Source: Rotaria sp. Silwood1
Lineage: Eukaryota > Rotifera > Eurotatoria > Philodinida > Philodinidae
DNA length: 64,000 nucleotides
Direction: 5' to 3'
Assembly (NCBI GenBank): GCA_905250075.1
Contig: CAJNOP010000322.1
Span: 67,457 to 131,456 of the forward strand
Position numbers and translations under genes: made by a program. A model generated the notes under the pieces. It was given only the letters and a program-made list of their open reading frames with translations, was not told the origin of the DNA and searched no databases. The stretch's first letter is position 1, and each line of letters starts with the position of its first letter. Positions 35,829 through 48,424 of this stretch are shown here, one piece after another.

Positions 35829-37877
35829 ATGGCCTCAGCTACTGCTGTTTTGCCTCTTACGATTTTTCGGAAATGTGATGATAATCTCGAGACAGTTTAA
35901 CTGCTTTGGGTGGATAACGATGCAAACAGGAACGAAGAATGATGCAATATTCAAAAAGAGCTGCGTACCATTATTAATCATCTCCAGATATTTGAAGATA
36001 TGTATGAATGTCAACGATACATCGAACAAGTGTCCAAAGAAAATCGAGTGATACTGATTGTCAGTAGCAAATTAGGATCTGACGTAGTGCCTCGTATTCA
36101 TCAGTTTCAACAAGTCTCATCAATTTATATCTACAGCAGGAACAAAACAGAATAAGAACAATTGGTCAAACAATTCACAGAGGTAGTTTGTGGTGATAAT
36201 ATATTTGCATAGTGATTGTTGCCTTTATAGATCAAGGCTATTGTTGCTCGACTCGATGACCTCATTTCTCGAATTATGCCAGATCAGAAAAGTCGACAAA
36301 AATTGGAAGAACCACTTGGAGTCAACGTTCTCACTAAGAGAGGAGGTGATGGCCAATTCGTTCATTCTGAACAACTTATGGATGTTCTTCTTAGAATGAG
36401 AGCCAGAAGAACGAATAAAACAGAATTCCATTCTCTATGAACCTAAGAGTACAAAGACAACAACCATCAATTGCTTCTACAAGAATACCTAGAATCATAT
36501 TCAAGCGATAGAGCATTATTGTGGTATACCCGTGCTTCATTTCTGTACAGAATGCTGAACAAAGCATTGCGCGTACAAAACATTAAAGTGCTATTTCTTT
36601 TTCGCTCTTTCATTCGTCATATTCTTCGACAATTAAAACTCTACCAATGTCAATTGCCAACTAGAGTATATCATGGTCAGTTGATGTACATTGATGAGCT
36701 AGATACTCTGAGGTACTCAATTGGTGAGCTTGTTTTCATTAATTCGTTTTTATCGACTAGTAAAGATCGTCAAGTAGCATGTGCCTTCTTGGGTAGTCAA
36801 GCACCGATGGATGATCTGCGGTGAGTGTTATTCGAGATCGATGCCGATCATCGTGTTCTCAGGAGTGATACTGTGAAGCCATTCGCTGACATAACTATAT
36901 ATAGTCAATACGCAGGCGAGTCAGAAGTACTCTTCATGCTCGGTTCTATCTTTCGTCTTACTGATATCCAATGTGATACCAATGGAGTGTGGATAATTCA
37001 AATGACTTTTTATGGTGATGATAAGAAAGAGTTAAAACAACTTTTGGAACACATGAAGAGGCGAAGAACATCAGATATTCGTACATTAGGTGATGTATTG
37101 AAAGACATGGGTAAATTTGACTTAGCTGAAAAATACTTTGCGCATGCACTCAACAAATTGCCTTGAAAAGATTCTTCACCCGATTTTTTTGTATTTCTAA
37201 TTATCGGTAGTAGCCGAAAGCAAAAACGATAATGTCACGAGTCTGTAATTTATGGATAAAGCAATCGAAAATTTTATACAAGCTAATGCAACGGATCATT
37301 CTAGAATCGGACAATTGCGCAATCTAATTGGCGAAACTCATCGACTGAAAGGCGATTACAACGAAGCACTTAAATCATACATTACAGCATTGTCATTTTT
37401 TGGGCAACCAAATGCAAAAAATCATGCCAAAATAACCATGATCTATTGCAACATTAGCGCTACCTATTAAGCACAAGAAAAATATTCGGAGGTACTTGAC
37501 TTTGAGAAAAAATGCCTTTCTGTTGTGCAGCAATATCTACCTAGCAATCATCGTGATTTGGGTTCGTTGTATGCAATATAGGTGTTATTCATCGTTGTTT
37601 GGGTCATTACGATCTTCCACTGAAAAATTTAAATGAATCGCTTAAAATTCGATTGAAATCACTACCTCCTTATCATCCAAAAATTAGAATTAGTTACCAA
37701 CAAATAGGTCTTGTATACGAGAAAATAAATGAATTGCAACAAGCTCGAACATATTTATACAAGGTATTAGCTATATACTGTCATGAACTGTCACTGCATC
37801 ATCGCGACGCTGCCAACTGTGAAAAAGATACTCAACGCGTGCAAGCAAACCTAGAATACTTGTTTGCATTCTATTAG
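35829..37877 (+). pseudogene. Decayed ADP-ribosyltransferase-TPR protein (bdelloid ART-TPR family)
   Basis: The family has an N-terminal region, an arginine-type mono-ADP-ribosyltransferase fold, then kinesin-light-chain-like TPRs. All can be read here. N-terminal: CDDNLETV…LLWVDND, IINHLQIFED, CQRYIEQVSKENRVILIVS. A 48-bp intron (36183-36230) still splices in phase. ART core: LLWYTRASFLYRMLNKALR, YHGQL, FINSFLSTSKDRQVACAF, and AGESEVLFMLGSIF (E-x-E motif region). TPRs: ALNKLP, NLIGETHRLKGDYNEAL, IGLVYEKINELQQA. Lesions: stops at 35898, 35940, 36153, 36438, 36444, 36822, 37164 and 37468, and frameshifts near 37170-37250 and 37578. The long co-linear frame with many nonsense codons argues for real decay, not sequencing error. 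Confidence 0.85.
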
Positions 37878-37879
37878 TT

Positions 37880-38087
37880 GATAATTTTTAATGTTGCTAA
37901 GATGAGATCATGTATCGTACCAAACTGAAATAAATCAAAACATAAATGGTTGATTTTATACAGATAATGACCAGATGCCTTTTTGTGTTGTAGGTACGAA
38001 AGAAACAGTTTCTTGATTGCTTTTATTTATGTTTTTGTGGATAATAGTTTCAGTCTTTTCCATTCTTGAAAAAACGCCGATTTTTAA
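37880..38087. other. 3' flank of pseudogene
   Basis: AATAAA-like signal near 37930. Nothing else. Confidence 0.4.
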
Positions 38088-38590
38088 AAATCCCAAACAC
38101 CATTTTTGAATAACTTTTGATCATTCCAAGCTATGCAGTCCAGCCTTTCATTATTAAATAGAGCAATCTTAGCAGGTCTGTCTTTATGAGACTCATTAGT
38201 GGCAAACAAGCTTCCGGTTGGAAGATCCGTAATTAATATATGTTTCATTGTTCATTTTTGTGAGTTTTCATAGAACATTAGACTCAAATTACACCAAAAT
38301 GTGATCGGAAGCATCCTGTATACGTGATAAAATTTTCAGTTCATTGTATCATCGTCTCAACTACGATGATTCTTTCAAATCTTAAGATTTCAACGCAAAT
38401 ACAGAATCCTTCAGATTATATTTTAGTGTGATATCAATTACAGACCTTCGATAAAAAAAGCTTCTTTGAGACTGGTGAATCTCATACAGATAGACGTCCC
38501 CAAGGTTGTTCTATCTAACGGTGAAAGGCCGAATCCGATAGCTTGGAATGATCAAAAGTTATTCAATAAATAGTGTTTGGCATTGTAAAA
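38088..38590. mobile_element. About 500-bp inverted-repeat (MITE-like) element
   Basis: TTGAATAACTTTTGATCATT with CCAAGCTAT at 38107-38134 returns inverted at 38539-38566; arms of about 130 bp with roughly three-quarters identity (CCAAACAC outside, TATGAGA inside). Non-coding loop of about 230 bp. No target duplication identified. Confidence 0.7.
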
Positions 38591-39627
38591 AAAACTCAAT
38601 ATTAGTGGCATAGCAACTGTGTGAGATCCAACGGGATGTGGGTGTAATTCAACCAAATAGAACCGTATTTAGAATCGAAATCATGTGTCATTTACCAGTC
38701 TCATGCATTGGAACCATAATGATGTAATTCAAACAATAACCGAACGTGAAAACTTGAAAATTATTCCGAATGTTTTGAAAACCATTCACTCACATCTCAA
38801 CAGAGTACAGGTGTGAGTATGATGCATGGGTGGTAAAACCCAATTTTATGAATATTTATTTCGAACTTATGCATTCAAGGTCAACGAAGACTTGATATCG
38901 ACTACCGCTATTCGTATTGGATTTACATCGCCGCATGTTGCTTCGTTATCAAACGTATGGTTGTTGTGCAATACGATGGCTATGTTTCTCAGTTATGAAA
39001 GGAAAAAATTACCTCTATGTTCTAAGTGACTTCTAATGAAATCGACAATTTATCATTGTTTTTAGTGCGATTTTATGGTATAGGTATGGTACAAGCATCT
39101 TGAAACACCCTTCACGCACATCAATTTTCAAATTCTTCACTTGCTTCAAGCCAGCTTAGACGACGACAGAAAGATATATTGTACTAAACAAATGCTAAGA
39201 ATAGTATTTTCGAGGGCATGGATGTAGGCTGTATATTCTCTATATCCACGCCCACATTCTGCTGAAGATTAGTTCTTGAAAAATGGAGTTACTAGTCTAT
39301 TAACGATCACTCAACCGCGATATAGAACAGTACCGGCTACATTAAAATAAGAACGAAACTGCTTCATTTGCTGTGTAATTTTGGCCAAATTTTTCAAAAA
39401 AATTATGTTTTTAGAATAGTACGAATATCTTTTTTTTCTGATCAACAGCAAAACTTCCTATTCATTCTTGAGTGATACACTTGGACGAGAAAAAGCCGTA
39501 ATTAGTGCACAAAGATGTCAGACAATGTTTTATCTCACAAAAGTTTGCAGTAGATGCATAGAATTGAGAAGATGTTAGAAGCGTAATCGCTCTAGATGTA
39601 TTTAACAAAAATTCCAATCTTATCATA
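38591..39627. other. Intergenic, nothing recognised
   Basis: An ORF at 38826-39029 has no recognisable content. Confidence 0.45.
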
Positions 39628-42271
39628 TCATCCAATCATAGAAGTGAGTTGCTGAAGATCAGCAAGCTTAATGCCTTCGGGAACGAAGCCTCCATTGGGT
39701 GTAACGAGCTTGAATAGACAAGCATCAGTAATGAACGTGGCTTGGCCGCTAATAGTAAAATCTTCTTCAACTTTGAGATATTTTCCATGTCGAAAGTTTT
39801 TGATGGCTACATATTCACTATCGATTTGCTTCTCAAATGAAAAAATTTCCCAAGCATCAATGACAACACCTTTGACTTTGAGTGTGTCCTGCATGGTCAA
39901 ATGCTTGTTGATTTCTGAATTTCGCACTGTGTGCCCCTGAATTCGAGGAGCCCAACCGAGACCCCACACTTGACGATAGGTAAGATTGATTGCGGAACCA
40001 TTGGCAAACACTCGCTCAGTGTCAGGATCAAAGGTTAGATAACCACCGGTGATTTTCGACTGAATATGGAACGTTCCTTCATTGTTCATGCTACTAGGTT
40101 CGGCTCCTTGCGAACACATGACGGCATTTGAATAAGTAATTGGATTACATCCAGGTAAACGATCAATGGGTTCGATCATTCCAATATTCTCAGTCAATGG
40201 AATCGGCCTGGCTAGTTCACAATCGTCATCGACTCGCGTCTTGACAAAGGGTTTCAATGGTAAACATTTTTGAGGCTTGTTTCCATTATCGGTGTTCTCT
40301 GCATTGCATGAATCATCGGCAATCACTGATTTGACTACGTCCGTATCCCATCCATTTACCTGCAAGATAAATACTGTTCCATAGATTCTGTGTCCGATAC
40401 TAGGATCGATTTTACAATGAAGAAAAAAGGCAACTATCATTAGCTAAGGAATAATTCAATATCATGCAACGTTTTTTCAGCTTTTTTGAAGTACAATAGG
40501 CGAATAATGGATCTTCACATAAGGATCAAGTAAGAAATTATATATAAGTGAAGGACTTACAAAGTCTCCGTGGAAACCGTAGCCTGTTGGATCTCCATTG
40601 GACAGAACAAATGGCTGTATGCCTTGTCCATGTGGAAATTGATCTACTGAGTAGAATGCTTCATAAAAGATTCCAGGTAGACGAACAGGATGTGATGGCG
40701 GGCAATCACCGCCGTTATAGTGGGATGGATATGCCATGTGACTGCGATGATCTGGTGAGTCCAGTGATTTATTGTTCCAACACATGGGAAAGAATACCTG
40801 CATGCGAAAACCATTCTTACAAAAGTATCGATCGGTTTGAAATCCATTTGTTTCAGGTGCAGGTGGCATGCCAAAATCCGTCAAACTGTTGTAAGTATTT
40901 AAATGAATGAAAGATAAAAAATAGCCCTCCATGAATGATATCTTCCACATTCAAATATGTTCTTAAGGATTGTCCTCATGGTTAATGATATCAGAGTTTG
41001 TAAATGTTTCCATCATCTTTAGAAACTCACTGAATTCTCTAGAATTTATCAACACATATTCCACCTTTTCAAAGCTCTGGCAAATATACACAAATCATAT
41101 GAATTGCAAGTAAGTAAGGGCAAAAAAATGTTCGAGAATGATTCAAGTCTAAGTTTCAAATGTAAATATTCAAATCGAAAAACAACTTCTCAGATGCTTA
41201 GTCAACTCACCAAACGAACGAGATGGCATGATGTTCGATAATCGATTGGTTGAAGTTTCGTCGCATGGGATCACCGGCAATCATGCGAAGACCTTTGGGA
41301 AACGGTTGCCAATTGGGATTGGCATGTTGTGGACCTCCATTGATACCAGTGCGAGCAATGTAATACACTGTGAGACCGCCGTTAGGTACGAGCGAGAATG
41401 TTCCATTAGGCCAACGATAGTATCTAATATGATTAAAATACTATGTTATTTAAGTCTCTTTCTACGAATACTTCTGTGAAAGACAGTCTTCAAGTAGTTC
41501 AGGATAGATTTTCTCTCGACAATTACAATGAATTCCGATCATATTTTTAATCACTCACATCTACATTTCCTTCTATTGGATGCCGAGCAAGAATCAAGGA
41601 GCATTCGTATCAACTCAATGATCACAAAAGTTCCCAAGTTTGTCATGAAATATGCGAAACATAGCTCTTCACAAATCAATTTGTTTGTCACACATTACTA
41701 GACACCAAATACAATTTTGGTTGACACACAAGATAAGTGCAAAGATGATAATATAGAACATTTTTTCCCTGTGATGAGTTCATTGATTCTCGAAGACAGA
41801 TAGTGCTTGGTGAAAAAAAGTGAGGCTATCGACCCAACAAGAATGCTTTCAAATTACATCAATATTTTGGACACAAAAATAACTTCAGTTGATTTGACTT
41901 ACAAATCCGGATGCCAATAGTTGCTATTGTCTACAGTATGAATTGAACAGGTCGTACAACTAGCCGACTTTGTGACTTCATACAATTCGAGTTCTGACTG
42001 ATCTTTCACTCCAGCACTAAAATGATTCCCGCCCATCACTTTGTGCACATGTCCGGAGATAGTACCAGGAGTAACAATCGAATCAACACGACCTCGATAG
42101 AGTGGTACACCACTGCAGAATACTTTCCACAATGGATAGGTTTTAGCTTGACCTAATCATCAATAGTTAAACTAAATTCGTTTAAGTTCTATTCAATCAT
42201 CATTACTTACTGTGACTGATCAGAGAGATCATGCCCAAAAAGAGCAAGCACAATTGGATGCTGCCTACCAT
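39628..42271 (-). CDS. Secreted DUF1996 protein with C-terminal beta-trefoil-like domain
   Basis: Five exons, all joined in phase: 42271-42211, 42152-41903, 41423-41211, 40885-40561, 40359-39628 (introns 58, 479, 325, 201 bp). 526 residues. Signal peptide 1-20 (MVGSIQLCLLFLGMISLI). The DUF1996 domain follows: SGHVHKVMGGNHFS, SCTTCSIHTVDNSNYWHPDL, YYRWPNGTF, PKGLRMIAGDP, FCKNGFRMQVFFPMCWNN, LDSPDHRSHMAYP, CPPSHPVRLPGIFYE, FVLSNGDPTGYGFHGDFVNG. This domain is typical of secreted fungal proteins of unknown biochemical role. The last about 150 residues (GTFHIQSKITGGYLTFD, HGKYLKVEEDF, TDACLFKLV) look like a fascin/ricin-type beta-trefoil. No lesions. Likely horizontally acquired with later intron gain; function unknown. 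Confidence 0.88.
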
Positions 42272-42279
42272 TTCTATTT

Positions 42280-44712
42280 TGTCTTACTGTTTGAGCCGAG
42301 TATTTTTCGATTGCGAATGTTGCCTATATATTGTTTTATCATACTAAGCCAGTGAAATAGAAAAAGGCATATTTAGTTCAGGTTTCGAATTTCACATATT
42401 TTGAAGATTGCTTTTGTTGCATGTAACTTGATATTGATAAAAGTGCGCGTGGAAAGTAATGAAAAGTGCAGATTGATAGTCGACTTCCTAGATGAAATAT
42501 ACATTGAAAAGACGAAACCTATTAGAGTTTCGAGTATTTGGAGTTATCACTCGCTTGTTGTGACGGGTAACTAATTATAATCATTTTTCTTGAGAAAATC
42601 AACTGAAATAAAAGGAAATGTGAAAAATCGAATTTTGAATCAAGTATTTGTTTCGCCTTGTTAAACCCACATGCTAAATGTTTTTGAATCGAATTTGTTT
42701 CAACCTTGCGCCTATTTCCATTGCTCGACCATTAGTAACTGTTCATCTTCAAGCTAAAGTCTAAACACTCGCAATAGTTTATTAGCACTTCAGAGTGTCC
42801 ATCGATATATCATCAAGCCGAGAATAATTGATCATGAAAGTAATGTTCCATAAAAGCACTCACCTACACCCACATCTTTATTGAATATGCAAGAAAGACA
42901 TACTAGAAATTAGTGTGTGCCTAAAAGTCTTTCCGATAGTAACAGTCAAAGACATACACTACGAATGGACTATTCATGTTCGAATGGTCTTCACTTCATA
43001 TGTATGACGTTCACCAAACAGTTTAGTTCATTTGTGTGCCGATTAATGTTGAAAAATATGTAAGTGTGGTCAGATGTGAACTTGAAATATCACTTTCATG
43101 AAACCAACATGTGTACTAAAACCTACATCCACATCCTACAGCCACAGCCACAGCCATAGCTCCACCCATACCCACAAGAGTATTGAGAGAGCAACCAGCC
43201 TGCATGTTTCTAATTTCGAACATTGTCGTATTAGATGCTTGTTCATTTCAGGTCAACTGACTTGCTTTAGTGTGTTTCTCAAACATGACAGTATTCGAAA
43301 GAACTAGAGTATGCGTATGAGTATGTTCGTGGGTTCCTTCAAAGAGAACAAGCTCAGTCTGTACCTACACTCACACCCAGCACACCTTCAATGGACGTTG
43401 GTCTACTTCTGTTTAAGCAGATGTGAAAAATAAATTGTTGGAAAGAAGAAAACGATTGTATTGTTCAAAGGAAAAGTAATTACAACTGAATACTTATGAA
43501 TTGCAATGACAAGAAACGAAAAACCTCCAAAAAACATGCACCTTCGTAAAATGAGTACTTTTGGTTAGTTTCGATGGCACCCGTATTGGAGAGACTTTAC
43601 TGCATTTCATAATTGAATGCTCACAGAGATTTTTCATTTTCACAGTAAAATTCTAATCATAATCAGGCGAACACTCAGTGTAATCGGATGATGTTATTCT
43701 TTTGATAAATCATTATTCTATGTGTTGATATATCTATATAATATATCTGCATATCAGATTGCAACACTACCGTCTTCATTTTTTATGTCAACATTATTCA
43801 TATTCATGTGTTCTTATCTTTATTTATATGTGCCTCTGCTTTTCTCTGACAACAGATCTCTCTTTTCTTCTTCTCATGGCCCATAGACTGTGTCATTAGT
43901 AGTGTTGAAGTAAAAAGTGTGTATATCTCTTCTTTATTTTAACTAAATAGACTAATCTTTTTGGTGACAGATGTGTGTTCAAAGTTACACTAGTCAAACA
44001 TACATAAGCAAATACTACGTGAGCCATAGTCAGTGGTTTCAAGAAAAAACTAAGATTTTACGGGTCTCTAAAAGCAAGATAAACGTACATGATACTGTAA
44101 ATTACAAAGCATTAGATATTAGAGAAAACGAATTTAACTGAAAACATTTACCGATAATTGGTAAAATAATTTGGTTTTTTTGAAGAAACTTGAAAATAAC
44201 TTGCTTCAGTCGTTGCAAGCGATTTTCGATTTAAAGATAAAAAAAGTAGTGGTGTAATTACACAGGACAAAAGGCTAATATCATAGAAGGAGAAACATAG
44301 AAAAGAATATTCATAGGTACTATTATACATTTCCAAAAGAGACGATCAGTGTCAGTGAAATAATTTAGGGCTTAATGCAGCTCGAGATTTGTGACATTTT
44401 ACATTCAAGAGGACAATATGTTGACACTGTTAGAAAGAACCTACAGCTATTAATAACTTCCATTCGATAAAGGTGGAAACTCCCCACGTAATATAAGATC
44501 CGATCAGGCTAAGTGATTGTCCGATCATACTAGCAGTGTCAGTCGTATACTGCAGTTCCTTTCAATTTCGGCCGCTCGTACGATGAAAATAGTCAGATTT
44601 ACAAGATAACTAATTATAATTTCGTATAGAAAGCAAAAGGCATAAATTGCCGATCGTCTCACTTTTTTTTACAGTGTTATCAGAAGAGAAGTTTAACAAA
44701 GAGTATATCCCC
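42280..44712. other. Long intergenic region
   Basis: No gene recognised. 43120-43180 is a short low-complexity run of CCACAG/CCCATACC units. ORFs at 43098-43307 and 44148-44336 look like chance. Confidence 0.45.
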
Positions 44713-45318
44713 TACTATTATCGGAATTTAAAAAAAAGGCCATCGGGAAAAATGCTTATAACTTTTGAACAAAGATAGCTAGAGCCCTGCGGTTTTCACC
44801 ATTCGAAATGGAAGACAAGGGAACGCATTTTTCTCCAATATTGTATAGGATGAAATCATTTAAAAATCAGTCATTTCTACAAAACATCGAAAAAATGTAA
44901 AAAAAAACGGTCTGCCATTCAGTTGAAATTTAGACGAAAAGTAAAAAAATATGCTTAAAAATTAAAAGAACTCTATAGTTTTCGTGGAATTGAATAGACA
45001 AGTTTATTTGTTCAACATTAGGAGGTGGAAAGATAATCATTCGAATTATATCTTGAACTATATATCTGAAGTTTCTCTATCTAGACCAGTTGTCAGAACC
45101 AAAATTTCATCGGAATGACAGATCGTTTTCATGCATTTTCACGATGTTTTGTAGAAATGACTGATTTTTAAACGATTTCTTCCTATACAATATTGGAGGA
45201 AAAGACGTCCCCTTGTCTTCTCTTTCGAATGGTGAAAACCGCAGAGCTCTGGCTATCTTCGTTCAAAAGTTATAAGCATTTTGCCCGATGGCCTTTTTTT
45301 AAAATTCCGATAATAGTA
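44713..45318. mobile_element. 606-bp hairpin element flanked by TA (Tc1/mariner-like MITE)
   Basis: Left arm CTATTATCGGAATTT through GGCCATCGGG, TGCTTATAACTTTTGAAC, GGTTTTCACCATTCGAAA, CCAATATTGTATAGGA to AAAACATCG (about 44890) returns inverted from about 45148 to 45318 at about 90% identity. Both ends abut TA (44713-44714 and 45317-45318), as expected if TA was the duplicated target. No ORF. Arms of about 180-200 bp around a 250-bp loop. Confidence 0.8.
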
Positions 45319-46360
45319 TCAATTTTAAGAAATGTTCATGTTAAACTACTATTTCAGTTTCTAAGTTCCTAGGAGAGCATGAGGATAAATGTCTCCATTG
45401 AATTCCCTCAATCTTTCATAGATTCAAGAAACTTTTTATATCTGAATCAATATGGGAGCCAGCTTTAGGCACTTAACTTTCGTAACACATCCTCAGATTT
45501 TAAGTAAGCAAGATTGTCACTGGGAACTTAAAAGCGCTATTCCCACTTTGTGGAAGTTTTGGAAAACGAGTGATTGAAGTTTCATGAACCTTTTATGGTA
45601 GATAGGTCTCTTGTACAATAAAAGTCATGACATCATGATGGAAAAACTCGAGACTGAAAACTTCAAAATTTTAGGATCTGAATATGGAGCACTCATAAAA
45701 TAATTGCAACATTGGTGAACGATCGAAATTTTTCAACATTGAAGTTCTTGAGACAAATTTAGACTGAAGTCACGTATTATAAGACATTCTCTAATTGAGC
45801 ATCCCATCGAAAAATTTGGTTAGCAACTTCATTGTAGAACACACTGAGTCATTTAATGAGAGAGGTTTCAAACATATGCGTGCAACAACTTGTATACTTT
45901 AATTTGGAACCACAAGAATCCGAAAATATAAACTACGGAAAACTCGATTTTTGGTCAAAAAGCTCTACATAAAAGATAGTAAATTTTAATTTTGATGTGT
46001 AATTTTTGCTAATAATATGTTACTTTCCACTCTTTATTACAGAAAGATCTGCACGAGCCAATATAATAAAAAGCTCTATCTTGTTTTGCGAGCTCATAAA
46101 ATGTCACAGTCTTTCCTGAAGCTCATAGTAATGGTTTATGTAACGTTTGCTGACTTGTTTTTATTGTACAAAAGAATTTTGAACATCCAACTATCGCTGA
46201 AATGCTTGTCATTTTGGTCTAAAAGATGTCGATATCCATTTTGTTTAAATGTGAAGTTGCGCAGTACATATCTTGTACAACTCAAGTTTTTGTAAATTAT
46301 CGAACTACAAATACATCTTATACATATCTAGAGAAATATCCCACAAACATCCGGGAAACA
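45319..46360. other. Intergenic, nothing recognised
   Basis: ORF 46017-46295 is hydrophobic/basic without recognisable content. Confidence 0.4.
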
Positions 46361-46468
46361 ATGCAACGTATAAAACGATTGTTTACTTTTTGGAAACGGA
46401 TTCCAACCAAGAATGATTCAGAAGACACTGACGATGAGTCTGATTTCGAGCTGTCTGGTTCGGTAAGT
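46361..46468 (+). CDS. Possible 5' exon (acidic), unassigned
   Basis: ATG followed by QRIKRLFTFWKRIPTKND then SEDTDDESDFELSGS and a strong donor (TTCG then GTAAGTGAC). May be the first exon of the macro-domain gene downstream; 47581-47740 (QLLKQWDMKKIQMNLKLIEK) may be another exon. The connections are not proven. Confidence 0.3.
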
Positions 46469-47892
46469 GACAATTGATATTTTTTCTTCAACGAGTTTGC
46501 AGTTAGTATTGATATTTTCGGGTTTCATACAACTTAATCTTATGGATTAATGTTTTGACACTCGAACATTGTGGCAGCTTTTCCTTGCACTCATTCTCCC
46601 ATATTTGGCATAATACACTGACATACTCAACCATAATCATAAATTATGGCTGTTCAGAGAGCATCATATGCTTTGGTTCATCTTGCGAACAATAGAATAT
46701 TTAAAAAAAACATTAAACATTGCAATTCGAACAACGTTATTCTAACGTACATTTCAGCTCGATGGTTTGTACTTGGAAGGTACAAACAAGCAAAACTTGA
46801 GCACCATGCTACCTTTTGGATCTTTTATATCTATGCTGTAGATAGTTAGATGTTCTCTTCATAAACTCACTAATCGCTACAGCAAAAGGAGCTAAAGCGT
46901 TTAGATTTATGTAGCCAAAACTATAGCATCTTACCACAAAACGGAAATGCATTAAGACTCGAATAAAATTATTTCAACATTAATTTCAGCTCAAGCAGCT
47001 ATGACGGAAGAGAACGAACCGAAAAAATCTCCACAGCGACCTAATTCTTTGAGTTAGAAATAGGAGGAAGGGTCTTCTTGATGGATCTTGAGAACATGCT
47101 AAGAATCGTTGGACATATATCCAAGATTCAAACATGAAACACGATGAAGTATCTTCACAACGATATGATGATTCATTTTATTGTTACAATTACGGGTCGC
47201 AATGTCAGAAGAGAAACCTTACCAAGTTTCAATGACAGTTTGTTATAGAGTTAATCAACCGTACAAAGCGAAAGAAACATCGACTGCTTGGCTTCAGAAT
47301 AACAAATCGATCGAAAATCTATAAGATTCCTTAACAATTTTGTAGTCTGCATTCATTAGTTCAGAATTTTATGGGCTTAAAATCCATAGTCAGATGTCAA
47401 AATTTCTGTCACAGTTTTCAGAAAGGAGGCTTTAGTTCGATGTACTCCTTTTATACTTCAATACATATTCCCAATTGTGTTTCACAGAATATGAACAAAT
47501 GTGATGATTTATGAAGTTTTGATTACAATAAAAAATGGATAAACATTTCGAAATTCTCTATCATTGAATCCGCGTCTTACAACTATTAAAGCAGTGGGAT
47601 ATGAAAAAAATACAGATGAATCTGAAATTAATAGAAAAATTGAATAATGTTAACAAACTGTTCATTGACAAGATGAAAATTTGCCTTCAACCTAATGCTA
47701 CTGAACCAAACCAATCCGGTTCCCTCCAAGTCGGTAGTTGACGTGAAAATCATTAATGAGCTAACACCGTCATTTTTTTCTTGGCAAAGTGCTGCCAAAC
47801 TGAGCTGAAGTACAGTCTTTTTGTTTCTATTGGATGACGATTCATGCGTTGAAGCCAGTTCAAACTCTTCGATAACCTTTTGTAAAGGTGAT

Positions 47893-47900
47893 CTGACAAC
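47893..47900. repeat. Target-site duplication CTGACAAC (left)
   Basis: Exact 8-bp match to 48409-48416 on the other side of the hAT-like element. Confidence 0.92.
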
Positions 47901-48408
47901 CAGAGATGTCCATCGCGGCGCTGCCGCTGCCGCGATGGCGGTGGCGGCGCGGCAGCGGCAGGTGTTTTTTAAAAATCACCGCGGCAGCGGCGCGGTAGCG
48001 GCAGATTTTTTTAAAAAGTCATCGCGGCAGCGGCGCGGTAGCGGTAGGTTTTTTAAAAAACCATCGCGGCAGCGGCAGGGTTTTTTTTTGGAGAACATTG
48101 AAAAACTGTATGAATTTAATAGAATTTCAGGATTTACAAATGAAACGCCCTGATACTGAATAAATCTGATGGACTAGTACCCATATCTCTGGTCAAATAT
48201 AGTCACAGCAGTGAAATTAGAAACACTTTTTTGAAAACCGTCGCGGCAGCGGCGCGGTGGCGGCACGTTTATTTTATAATTCATCGCGGCAGCGGCGCGG
48301 CAGCGTTTCTTTTATAAGTCATCGCGGTGCGGCAGCGTCGCGGCAACATTTTTTTATAAACCGTCGCGGCGCGGCAGCGCAGATTTTCAGCCGTGATGGA
48401 CATCTCTG
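47901..48408. mobile_element. 508-bp non-autonomous hAT-like element rich in GCGGCAGCG units
   Basis: Termini CAGAGATGTCCATCGCGG (left) and CAGAGATGTCCATCACGG (right, inverted) match at 17 of 18 positions, with the perfect 8-bp duplication CTGACAAC on both sides. Between them are blocks of GCGGCAGCGGCGCGG-like repeats separated by TTTTTTAAAAA spacers; no coding capacity. Same design as the element at 10229-11661 (CAGAGA ends, GC-rich subterminal arrays, 8-bp duplication) but with a different repeat unit. It sits just after a macro-domain-like start (ITFCKGDLTT), so it landed in or beside coding sequence. The ORF 47821-48153 reads into it and is an artefact. Confidence 0.92.
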
Positions 48409-48424
48409 CTGACAACTATAAAAG

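Noticed and set aside
43120..43180. CCCACA/CCACAG runs as bdelloid telomeric (TGTGGG) repeat, also seen near 2290 and 43370
   Set aside because: Too short and irregular, not a tandem hexamer array; probably low-complexity DNA.
47821..48153. ORF rich in Ala/Arg/Gly (GAAAAAMAVAARQRQ)
   Set aside because: It runs from macro-like sequence into the GC-rich hAT-like element; no protein family needed.
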